A DNA stretch of 64,000 nt, taken from Roseburia sp. (lineage in GTDB: Bacteria > Bacillota > Clostridia > Lachnospirales > Lachnospiraceae). Made by a program: the position numbers and the translations under genes. Under the pieces are notes generated by a model, which saw only the letters and a list, made by a program, of their open reading frames with translations, ran no database searches and was not told where the DNA came from. The stretch is from contig DMYD01000012.1 in the NCBI GenBank assembly GCA_003483745.1, forward strand, positions 1 to 64,000, written 5' to 3'. Of this stretch, positions 57,183 to 64,000 are shown in pieces (positions within the stretch are counted from its first letter, which is position 1; the number at the start of each line of letters is the position of its first letter).

Positions 57183-57223
57183 TTCATGATAATAGAATGT
57201 TCGCGGAGCGTGCATTCTATTAT
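57183..57223 (+). repeat. TTCATGATAATAG palindrome, copy 5
   Basis: TTCATGATAATAGAATGT at the left pairs with GCATTCTATTAT at the right. It separates two converging genes (MATE and the LysR regulator). It is the best match to copy 3. Confidence 0.65.
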
Positions 57224-57233
57224 ATTGTATCTG

Positions 57234-58124
57234 TTAAAAGTTTTTATAAAACCGGATAAATTCCCCGAGTGTTTTGGAAGGTTTTGTCGTTGTTTTATAG
57301 GCAAAACCGACCTCACGCTTATGGATCGGGATGCCAAGCGGAATCTCCACTAAGGCACCGGAGACGAGATCCTCTTTTACAAAACTTTTGATAACACAGG
57401 CAACACCGACACCGATGCGTGCAAAGTCGATCAAAAGATCCATGCTGGAGATGTCGATGGATTCCTTGACCTGAATCTGGTTGTCAGAAAGATAGTCGTC
57501 GATATACTGGCGTGTCATATTGTTTTTATCGAGCAGCATCAGTGTCGAGTTTGTCAAAATCTGGTCTTTGTGGACACCACGCGCACGAAGATTGCGCAGA
57601 TAGTCTTTGGTACAGACAAAGATATCTTCAATCTCTTCGAGAAAATCAAAATGGATATTTTTTAAATTATCCGGTTTTCCGACCAGACCGATGTCAATCT
57701 TATTGTCCTCGAGCAGTTCAAGAGTTTCGTTGGTCGACTGGCAGGTGATGGAGATAGAGACATGCGGGTTCTGTCTTATAAATTCCTGCAAATAAGGAAG
57801 CAGCAGATATTTACAGAGGGTTGCGCTGACACCGATCTTTAAGTGTCCGACACCAAGCTCAATGGAACGTTTTAATTTTTCCTCACCGAGGGTTAAAGTC
57901 TCAAAGGCGCTGCTCACATGGTCGTAGAGCAGTTTTCCCTCGTCGGTTAAGACAACACCGCGTGAACTTCTGGAAAACAGCTTGCAGCCGACACCTTCCT
58001 CTAATTTCTGGATGGATTTACTGATGGCAGGCTGGCTGATGTAGAGTTCTTTGGCAGCCTTTGAAATGTTGCCGGTATTTGCAACGGTATAAAAAATCCG
58101 GTAAGATGATAAATTCTGGTTCAT
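57234..58124 (-). CDS. LysR-family regulator divergent from leuCD
   Basis: A 296-residue LysR-type activator. The N-terminal helix-turn-helix reads FYTVANTGNISKAAKELYISQPAISKSIQKLEEGVGCKLFSRSSRGVVLT; the effector domain begins near residue 90 (LKIGVSATLCKYLLLPYL). Start ATG at 58124 (MNQNLSS); an alternative lies ten codons upstream. It is divergent from leuC, so it probably controls leuCD in response to a pathway intermediate, as LysR-type regulators commonly do for divergent neighbours. Confidence 0.92.
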   Translation of the reverse strand: MNQNLSSYRIFYTVANTGNISKAAKELYISQPAISKSIQKLEEGVGCKLFSRSSRGVVLTDEGKLLYDHVSSAFETLTLGEEKLKRSIELGVGHLKIGVSATLCKYLLLPYLQEFIRQNPHVSISITCQSTNETLELLEDNKIDIGLVGKPDNLKNIHFDFLEEIEDIFVCTKDYLRNLRARGVHKDQILTNSTLMLLDKNNMTRQYIDDYLSDNQIQVKESIDISSMDLLIDFARIGVGVACVIKSFVKEDLVSGALVEIPLGIPIHKREVGFAYKTTTKPSKTLGEFIRFYKNF

Positions 58125-58168
58125 GATAAAATTCCTTTCTGATACTGGATACATCGATAATTTTTCTC

Positions 58169-58247
58169 ATTATACCATGAAGTTTAGTTATGGTAAATAT
58201 ATTTAATATGTATTTTTATTATAGTAACACCTGTGTTAGAATAATAT
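58169..58247. promoter_or_regulatory. Divergent lysR-leuC control region with two inverted repeats
   Basis: TACCAT (58173-58178) and ATGGTA (58190-58195) flank 11 bases, spanning the -35 (TTTACC, complement of 58192-58197) and -10 (TATAAT, complement of 58169-58174) of the regulator gene. A second palindrome TAACAC (58225-58230) / GTGTTA (58233-58238) lies upstream of TAATAT (58242-58247), a candidate leuC -10. The leuC promoter lacks a good -35, as for activator-dependent promoters. Confidence 0.6.
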
Positions 58248-58352
58248 ACAGATAGGACAGCGAATGTTGTTCTACACACACATCACACAAAAAACGGGAA
58301 CGGGCACACACCATTCCTGACACAGATTTTAATTTTTTAGGAGGATATACCC

Positions 58353-59615
58353 ATGGGGATGACGATGACACAGAAAATCCTTGCAGCTCATGCAGGACTT
58401 CCATCAGTCAGTGCCGGACAGCTTATTGAGGCAGATTTGGATCTGGTTTTAGGCAACGACATTACTTCACCGGTAGCGATTCATGAAATGGATAAAATGA
58501 AGGTGGACGGTGTCTTTGATAAGGATAAGATCGCACTTGTATTAGATCACTTCGTGCCGAATAAGGATATCAAATCTGCACAGCATTGTAAATGCGTCAG
58601 AGAGTTTGCATGCCGGCATGATATTACAAATTATTTTGATGTAGGAGAGATGGGAATAGAGCATGCACTGCTGCCGGAGAAAGGTCTTACCGTGGCAGGC
58701 GATGTCATTATCGGTGCGGATTCCCACACCTGTACCTACGGTGCGCTGGGTGCATTTTCCACCGGAGTCGGCAGTACGGATATGGCGGCTGGTATGGCAA
58801 CCGGAAAAGCATGGTTTAAAGTTCCGGCAGCGATCAAATTTGTCCTGACCGGCAAACCGGCAAAATGGATCAGCGGAAAAGACATCATTTTACATATCAT
58901 CGGAATGATTGGTGTGGACGGTGCGCTCTACAAATCAATGGAATTTGTTGGGGACGGCATTTCCTGCCTTTCAATGGATGACCGTTTTACAATCGCAAAC
59001 ATGGCAATCGAAGCAGGCGGAAAAAATGGTATTTTTCCGGTAGATAATCTTGCAAAGGAATATATGGAAGCACATTCCAAACGTCCATATGTTGTCTATG
59101 AGGCAGATGAGGATGCAGAGTACGAGGAGACTTATACGATCGACCTTAGTACTTTAAAGCCAACCGTTGCATTCCCACACCTTCCGGAGAACACAAAGAC
59201 GATCGACGAGGTCGGTGACATCAAGATCGACCAGGTAGTGATCGGCTCCTGTACAAACGGAAGAATGGATGACCTGCGTGTGGCAGCATCTATTTTAAAA
59301 GGCAAAAAAGTAGCAAAAGGACTGCGTGTGATCGTAATCCCGGCAACACAGCAGATTTACCTTGATGCGATGGAAGAAGGGCTGCTTAAGATCTTTATCG
59401 AGGCTGGTGCAGTTGTAAGTACACCGACCTGCGGACCTTGTCTTGGTGGTTATATGGGAATCCTTGCAGAGCATGAGCGCTGCGTTTCCACCACAAACCG
59501 TAACTTCGTAGGAAGAATGGGACATGTGGAGTCTGAGATTTATCTTGCCAGTCCGGCAGTAGCGGCAGCAAGTGCGATTACCGGAAAACTTTCCGGACCG
59601 GATGAAGTAGCATAG
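58353..59615 (+). CDS. leuC: 3-isopropylmalate dehydratase large subunit
   Basis: Aconitase-family iron-sulfur enzyme subunit of leucine synthesis. Cluster-binding cysteines lie in [13 protein letters not shown] and [10 protein letters not shown]; the N-terminal [23 protein letters not shown] segment is typical. The 420-residue length fits the short (archaeal-type) LeuC. ATG follows AGGAGGATATACCC. leuD follows after 23 bases. It is probably activated by the divergent LysR regulator. Confidence 0.96.
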   Translation: MGMTMTQKILAAHAGLPSVSAGQLIEADLDLVLGNDITSPVAIHEMDKMKVDGVFDKDKIALVLDHFVPNKDIKSAQHCKCVREFACRHDITNYFDVGEMGIEHALLPEKGLTVAGDVIIGADSHTCTYGALGAFSTGVGSTDMAAGMATGKAWFKVPAAIKFVLTGKPAKWISGKDIILHIIGMIGVDGALYKSMEFVGDGISCLSMDDRFTIANMAIEAGGKNGIFPVDNLAKEYMEAHSKRPYVVYEADEDAEYEETYTIDLSTLKPTVAFPHLPENTKTIDEVGDIKIDQVVIGSCTNGRMDDLRVAASILKGKKVAKGLRVIVIPATQQIYLDAMEEGLLKIFIEAGAVVSTPTCGPCLGGYMGILAEHERCVSTTNRNFVGRMGHVESEIYLASPAVAAASAITGKLSGPDEVA

Positions 59616-59638
59616 GTTTAAGAAAAAGGAGAGTAAAC

Positions 59639-60127
59639 ATGAAAGCAGCAAAAGGTCATGTATTCAAATACGGAGACAACGTAGATACCGATGTCATCAT
59701 TCCGGCAAGATACTTAAATTCTTCTGATCCGAAGGAACTGGCATTGCATTGCATGGAAGATATCGATAAAGATTTCGTAAAGAATGTCAAAGCAGGAGAT
59801 ATCATGGTGGCAAATAAAAACTTTGGATGCGGTTCATCCAGAGAGCATGCGCCGATTGCCATCAAGGCAGCCGGTGTGAGCTGCGTCATTGCAGAGACAT
59901 TTGCGCGTATTTTTTACCGCAATTCGATCAACATCGGACTTCCGATCATCGAATGCCCGCAGGCAGCAAAGGAGATCGAAGCCGGGGACGAAGTGGAAGT
60001 CAACTTTGACACCGGAGTGATCACGGATGTGACAAAGGGTACCTCATATCAGGGCCAGGCATTTCCGCCGTTCATGCAGAAAATTATTGACTGTGAGGGA
60101 CTGGTCAATTATATTAATCAGAAATAA
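59639..60127 (+). CDS. leuD: 3-isopropylmalate dehydratase small subunit
   Basis: Small (swivelling) subunit that completes the LeuCD active site. The segment [12 protein letters not shown] is characteristic, with [16 protein letters not shown] near the N-terminus. The 162-residue length fits the short form. ATG follows AAAGGAG. A strong terminator follows at 60149-60206. leuA and leuB are not adjacent. Confidence 0.96.
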   Translation: MKAAKGHVFKYGDNVDTDVIIPARYLNSSDPKELALHCMEDIDKDFVKNVKAGDIMVANKNFGCGSSREHAPIAIKAAGVSCVIAETFARIFYRNSINIGLPIIECPQAAKEIEAGDEVEVNFDTGVITDVTKGTSYQGQAFPPFMQKIIDCEGLVNYINQK

Positions 60128-60148
60128 AATGAAAATCAATGAATAAGA

Positions 60149-60206
60149 AAATCCGTCAAAGACTGGGGTTGCATTTCTATGCAGTGGGTCTTTGGCGGAT
60201 TTTTTT
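60149..60206 (+). terminator. Intrinsic terminator after leuD
   Basis: AAATCCGTCAAAGAC (60149-60163) pairs with GTCTTTGGCGGATTT (60188-60202), then T. An open frame that starts inside this hairpin is not a real gene start. Confidence 0.85.
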
Positions 60207-60244
60207 GCCTCTATATGACAGCATTACAGCCAGCGGAAGAAGCA

Positions 60245-60931
60245 ATGACAGGGGTGGCAAGATTTTCAGATATCCTGGTGGAGGGATGCTATGTATATCG
60301 TGTGAGCCGTTGGGGGATCGCAGTCGGGTATAGTTATGCACATGAGAAATTTGCGGGTGCAGAACTGGATAAAAAAAGGTTTTTGAAATATGGTCATGAG
60401 AATATTGTGATACGGGACAATTATGTGAAAATGGCAGGTGGAGATGGAATAACGGTCATGTATGCACTGCGCCCGTTTGTGGAACATAATATGACCGATT
60501 CTGTGGCATGTGAGATCAATGACCGTATTTATTGCAATCCGGGCAACCGTGGTGGAAAGGTTGCTGCGGCAATCTGGCCATGGAAATGTAAAGATGCGTT
60601 GTTTTGTTATAATGAAGTGGCAGACACGCGGCTGAATCAGGACGGGATGGCTTACGATGCAGATTCCGGGGATGGGACGGTGTATGAGTATAATTACAGC
60701 AGGCAAAATGAAGGCGGTTGTGTGATGTTTTGTATGCAGGAGGCCATTCATAACACATTTCGTAATAACGTCAGTTATGATGATTTAGGTGGAACCATCA
60801 GTCCGTCCGAAAACCCGGATGCACTGCTTACAGATAATATATTTTATGTTCGCAAGGGAGTTCCTTTTGTGAGAAAGAATATGGATGGTGGAAACTTTAC
60901 GGAAGAAAATAATCAGATCATACAGTTATAA
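60245..60931 (+). pseudogene. Truncated right-handed beta-helix protein
   Basis: The frame from about 60245 reads like the C-terminal part of a right-handed parallel beta-helix protein: SDILVEGCYVYRVSRWGIAVG, ENIVIRDNYVKMAGGDGITVMYA, NEVADTRLNQDGMAYDADSGDGTVYEYNYSRQNEGGC. These repeating turns are typical of extracellular polysaccharide-active enzymes, usually 500 or more residues with a signal peptide. Here about 228 residues remain and the upstream sequence is the leuD terminator. There is no ribosome site or signal peptide, so an N-terminal deletion has probably killed it. Confidence 0.65.
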
Positions 60932-60952
60932 AATCCATACCATGGCAGATCA

Positions 60953-62044
60953 TTACTCCATCACCTGATACGGAATTTTAGTCCCCATCCCCGAACTAAA
61001 ATGCAATTCATAATCCTCCGTAATAAAAACGGCTTCTGTATTATCCAGACTTTCCACAAGCGCCATCCCGTCAGCTAAACCCAGTGCAAAACAGGTGGTG
61101 GAGAGTCCATCACCGTCCACGGATTCGTCCGTGATGATCGAAACACCCAGCAGTCCGTTATCATAGGGATATCCGGTAGCAGTATCTAAAATGTGATGAT
61201 AGCGTTTGCCGTCCACCTCAAAATAGCGCTCATAAACACCGGAAGACACAACGGTCTGGTCGGTCACGGATACAGCGAGCATTGCAGCGCCCTCATCGTC
61301 AAACGGACGCTGGATGCCAATATTATAGGAAGAACCGTCCGGTTTTGCACCAAGACAGAGCACATTGCCGCCGAGGTTGATATAGCCGCAGGCGGCTCCT
61401 TTTTGATTCAGGTAATCTTTCATGCGGTCTGCAATATATCCTTTGGCAATTCCGCCGAGATCAATTTTAGCGGACGGATCTTTTAAGGTGACGGTATTGC
61501 CATCTACAACTACATTCTGATAGTCTACTGTCGTTAAAGCCTTTTTGATCTCATCATCAGATGGAATCATAGAGGCATCTGTTTTCTCTAATAAAGCCTT
61601 GGTAGAAATATCCCACAGATCCGATAATTTTCCAATCGTAATATCAAATTTTCCATTGCTCAGATCTCCATAATAAAGACCTTTTTTGATCAGTTCTGCG
61701 GTCTCTTCATGCACGGTGACAGGTGCACCGCCTGCTGCATTGATTTTTGACACATCGCTGTCTGCGATCGTGTTGGAAAAATAATTTTCATAAGTGTCTG
61801 CCAGAGAAAAACAGTCATCGAGCAGGGTTTCGTCTTTTGTTCCATATAAGGTGACGGTAATGACGGTATTAAAATAAAAACCCGATTTGGAGATCGATTC
61901 GCCGGAGCCGGGAGTTTTGCTAAAATTGAGCCGGGATGGCAGATCACAACCCGATAGCAGTAAAACGGGAACAGATAGCAGCATACATAAAAATAATTGA
62001 TATTTTCGCTTCATAAAAATCTTATTTTTCAAGTTATTCTCCAT
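60953..62044 (-). CDS. apbE: FAD:protein FMN transferase (ApbE), lipoprotein
   Basis: ApbE attaches FMN to threonine residues of partner proteins such as Na+-translocating NADH:quinone oxidoreductase and RNF subunits. The lipobox LLLSGC lies at about 32 from this start (signal peptide KRKYQLFLCMLLSVPVLLLSGC). The FAD-binding region reads KIDLGGIAKGYIADRM, with YINLGGNVLCLG and VSSGVYERYFEVDGKRYHHILDTATGYP. Start at 62044 follows CTGGAA; the ATG ten codons later (62014) is an alternative. It is alone on the minus strand, convergent with the beta-helix remnant. Confidence 0.92.
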   Translation of the reverse strand: MENNLKNKIFMKRKYQLFLCMLLSVPVLLLSGCDLPSRLNFSKTPGSGESISKSGFYFNTVITVTLYGTKDETLLDDCFSLADTYENYFSNTIADSDVSKINAAGGAPVTVHEETAELIKKGLYYGDLSNGKFDITIGKLSDLWDISTKALLEKTDASMIPSDDEIKKALTTVDYQNVVVDGNTVTLKDPSAKIDLGGIAKGYIADRMKDYLNQKGAACGYINLGGNVLCLGAKPDGSSYNIGIQRPFDDEGAAMLAVSVTDQTVVSSGVYERYFEVDGKRYHHILDTATGYPYDNGLLGVSIITDESVDGDGLSTTCFALGLADGMALVESLDNTEAVFITEDYELHFSSGMGTKIPYQVME

Positions 62045-62087
62045 TTCCAGTCAGTCTGCCGTGAGAATACACAGCAGATACGCTTTT

Positions 62088-62132
62088 GTTCGTTATCTGA
62101 AACATCATTTCATAAAATGGTGTCATTCGAAC
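62088..62132. repeat. Inverted repeat between apbE and proB
   Basis: GTTCG (62088-62092) / CGAAC (62128-62132) outside, and ACATCATTT (62102-62110) / AAATGGTGT (62115-62123) inside, separated by CATA. It lies just upstream of the apbE start; it could be an operator or a leader hairpin for apbE. Confidence 0.45.
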
Positions 62133-62271
62133 ATCACTGTAGCATAAAAATGAATATGCTACAAGCATTCACTTTTTTCCTTTGATATTTTGTATTAGAT
62201 ATGATAGAGTATAATACAGTGTATATGTTCGAAACAGCATAATTAGAAATAAAAGGGGATTCGTTGGGAAA

Positions 62272-63123
62272 ATGGACCAGAGTAGTTTTCACTTTCATGA
62301 GAAAAAAAGAGTTGTAGTTAAAATCGGTTCTTCTTCGTTAAATTATGAGGAGACCGGCAATTTGAATTTTACAAAACTAGAGCACCTGGTGCGCGAGCTT
62401 TGCAATTTAAGAAACCGGGGGATGGATGTGTGTTTAGTCAGTTCCGGTGCGATCGCCGTCGGCAGACAGTCGCTTGGCATGAATGAGCGGCCGCGGGAAC
62501 TTTCCACAAAACAGGCATGTGCAGCAGTCGGACAGGCAAGACTGATGATGATCTACCAGAAACTGTTTGCAGAGTATAATCAGGTGGCAGGTCAGGTACT
62601 TATGACAAAAAATACCATGGTCAATCCGGTTTCCAGGGAAAATGCAAAGAATACATTTGATGAATTGTTCCGTTTAGGTGCGATCCCGATCGTCAATGAA
62701 AATGACACAGTATCTACTTATGAAATGCAGTTTGGTGACAATGATACACTTTCTGCGATCGTTGCTTCCCTGATCGGTGCAGATCTTTTGATTTTATTAT
62801 CAGATATTGACGGATTGTTTACAGACGATCCGCATAAAAATCCGGATGCAAAACTGATCGAAGTGGTCGAAAAGATGGATTCAGACATTCTTGGAATGGC
62901 AAAGAGTACGACCGGAAGTGATGTCGGAACCGGCGGCATGGCGACCAAGCTGACCGCGGCAAAGATCGCGACACTTTCCGGGACAGATATGATCATTGCA
63001 AACGGAGCAGATGTCTGTGTACTGCATCATATTTTTGATGACAGCTTTAGGGGAACCATCTTTAAAGCACAGAAAAAAGAAACATTCCGTATACAGGATT
63101 TTATATTAGAAACAATCGGATAG
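62272..63123 (+). CDS. proB: Glutamate 5-kinase
   Basis: First step of proline synthesis. The amino acid kinase fold is visible: VVKIGSSSLN at the N-terminus, VSSGAIAVGRQSLGM, NENDTVSTYEMQFGDNDTLSAIVASLIGADLLILLSDIDGLFTDDP and the K-rich GTGGMATKLTAAKIA. It has 283 residues and no PUA domain, the short form. ATG follows AAGGGGATTCG. proA is not next; small genes for DUF896 and 5-FCL follow. A TATAAT at 62210-62215 is a probable -10. Confidence 0.96.
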   Translation: MDQSSFHFHEKKRVVVKIGSSSLNYEETGNLNFTKLEHLVRELCNLRNRGMDVCLVSSGAIAVGRQSLGMNERPRELSTKQACAAVGQARLMMIYQKLFAEYNQVAGQVLMTKNTMVNPVSRENAKNTFDELFRLGAIPIVNENDTVSTYEMQFGDNDTLSAIVASLIGADLLILLSDIDGLFTDDPHKNPDAKLIEVVEKMDSDILGMAKSTTGSDVGTGGMATKLTAAKIATLSGTDMIIANGADVCVLHHIFDDSFRGTIFKAQKKETFRIQDFILETIG

Positions 63124-63175
63124 AAAAAGATTTGTGTGAATAATAAGTTTTTCACACGCAGGAACGGAGATTTTT

Positions 63176-63400
63176 ATGAAACAGGAACAGATCGACAGAA
63201 TTAACGCACTTTACCGCAAATCGCAGGCGGAGGGACTGACCGAAGCGGAAAAAGAAGAGCAGGCAATGCTGCGAAAGGCTTATGTTGCGGATGTAAAACG
63301 CAATCTTGTAGCACAGTTAAATAACATTGATATGCAAAATCCGGACGGTACGGTCACAAACCTTGGCGAAGAATATGGAAATAAGAAAAAGCTTTCCTGA
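63176..63400 (+). CDS. DUF896 (YnzC-like) protein
   Basis: A 74-residue helical protein of the DUF896 family. The helix-turn-helix hairpin is clear: QIDRINALYRKSQAEGLTEAEKEEQAMLRKAYVADVKRNLVAQL. Bacillus YnzC belongs here and is part of an SOS-region operon; its function is not known. The ribosome site is GAACGGAGA. It overlaps the next gene by 26 bases. Confidence 0.9.
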   Translation: MKQEQIDRINALYRKSQAEGLTEAEKEEQAMLRKAYVADVKRNLVAQLNNIDMQNPDGTVTNLGEEYGNKKKLS

Positions 63401-63968
63401 TAAAAAAGAAATCCGGAAAAAACATCTTGCCATCCGAAATGCAATGTCAGAACCGGAAAAAGAGGAAAAAAGCAGAAAAATCTGTGAAAAACTGATAAAC
63501 TCGAACTGGTATACCATAACAGACTGGATCTTTGGCTATTATCCGCTTGGAAAAGAGGCAGACTGCCTGGATTTTCTTGAAAAGGCACTGCACGATGGCA
63601 AACACGTTGCCTTGCCCAGAACAGGAGCAGGCTGCACCATGGAATTTTACGAAATCACATCTCTGACACAGACCGCAGAAGGTGCATTTCACGTCATGGA
63701 ACCGACCACAGCCTGCCACTGCATAAATCCTATGGATTTATCCAATCAGCAGATCACAGTCTTAGTCCCTGGTGTCGTATTTGACCTTGCCGGCAGCCGC
63801 TACGGCTACGGCAAAGGATTTTACGACCGCTACTTAGCGAGATATGCAAAGCTAAACCGCTTTGCACTAGCATATGAAAACCAGCTTGAACCAAAGCTGG
63901 AAATACTTGACACAGACATAAAAATGCATCGCATCTACACGGAAACTAACATATATAATATAAGTTGA
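63375..63968 (+). CDS. 5-formyltetrahydrofolate cyclo-ligase
   Basis: Converts 5-formyl-THF to 5,10-methenyl-THF with ATP. The N-terminus IRKKHLAIRNAMSEPEKEEKSRKICEKLI and the key segment VPGVVFDLAGSRYGYGKGFYDRYLARY are the family signatures; the latter holds the ATP/magnesium loop. The frame opens at 63327, inside the DUF896 gene, but ATG at 63375 (MEIRKS) behind GGCGAAGA gives 197 residues. No further gene is visible before the window end at 64000. Confidence 0.93.
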   Translation: MEIRKSFPDKKEIRKKHLAIRNAMSEPEKEEKSRKICEKLINSNWYTITDWIFGYYPLGKEADCLDFLEKALHDGKHVALPRTGAGCTMEFYEITSLTQTAEGAFHVMEPTTACHCINPMDLSNQQITVLVPGVVFDLAGSRYGYGKGFYDRYLARYAKLNRFALAYENQLEPKLEILDTDIKMHRIYTETNIYNIS

Positions 63969-64000
63969 GGCTATCCGAAGCGAAACTCTCCAGAAACTTA

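Noticed and set aside
58248..58352. Riboswitch or T-box before leuC
   Set aside because: The leader is short, with no T-box sequence or extended stem; regulator-based control explains the region.
60139..60333. Open frames beginning at the leuD terminator
   Set aside because: Their starts lie in the terminator hairpin; only the downstream beta-helix similarity is real, and that is a remnant.

Overview
The window reads as a chromosome segment of a spore-gene-carrying Clostridia member of the Lachnospiraceae, closest in style to Roseburia/Agathobacter. This placement is inferred from gene order (asp23-nusB-xseAB-ispA-dxs-tlyA-nadK-argR-recN-spoIVB ... spo0A), from AT-leaning codon use, and from family-typical proteins (GGGtGRT protein, DUF5688, YhgE/Pip pair). 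It is mostly ordinary core chromosome. There is no phage, CRISPR array, rRNA operon or intact insertion sequence.

Layout. 1-1300 is a decayed accessory patch: a large palindromic element, an unrecognised 94-residue protein and a broken fic gene. 1.4-14.3 kb is the conserved block for transcription antitermination, exonuclease VII, isoprenoid precursors, NAD kinase, arginine repressor, RecN and sporulation, with a TPR-GGDEF gene set between spoIVB and spo0A. glgA follows. On the minus strand, 15.8-21.4 kb holds a DUF5688 gene and a polyamine ABC transporter operon (XRE/cupin regulator, potA, potB, potC, potD). A tRNA-Thr(CGU), a uridine kinase, an SGNH esterase, an HD protein, a CgeB-like glycosyltransferase, queH and an LTA-synthase-like sulfatase follow. 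argH, asd and a 1338-residue topoisomerase III with six zinc-ribbon repeats occupy 29-36 kb, then a collapsed sigma/anti-sigma remnant, a left-handed beta-helix protein, a chemoreceptor and a YARHG lipoprotein.

41-43.6 kb carries a NifU-like scaffold with the GGGtGRT protein, then a MntA-HepT toxin-antitoxin pair. A Y-family polymerase plus YolD-like partner sits behind a LexA-like box at 43.7-45.8 kb. Two YhgE/Pip membrane proteins, each followed by a small membrane protein, fill 45.8-50.9 kb. The right end is branched-chain amino acid metabolism and tRNA charging: ilvN-ilvC, a T-box-controlled leuS-MATE unit, and a LysR regulator divergent from leuCD. It finishes with a beta-helix gene remnant, apbE, and proB-DUF896-5-FCL.

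Small-scale structure. Two families of short palindromes beginning TTCATGA or TTCATAGGA recur through the window. Several copies sit directly behind the T-tract of an intrinsic terminator. Regulatory sites visible by eye include a 0A box at spo0A, paired ARG-box-like sites at argH, a LexA box, a T-box, and inverted repeats at the pot and leu regulators. Family names below rest on motif recognition only; no database search was run.
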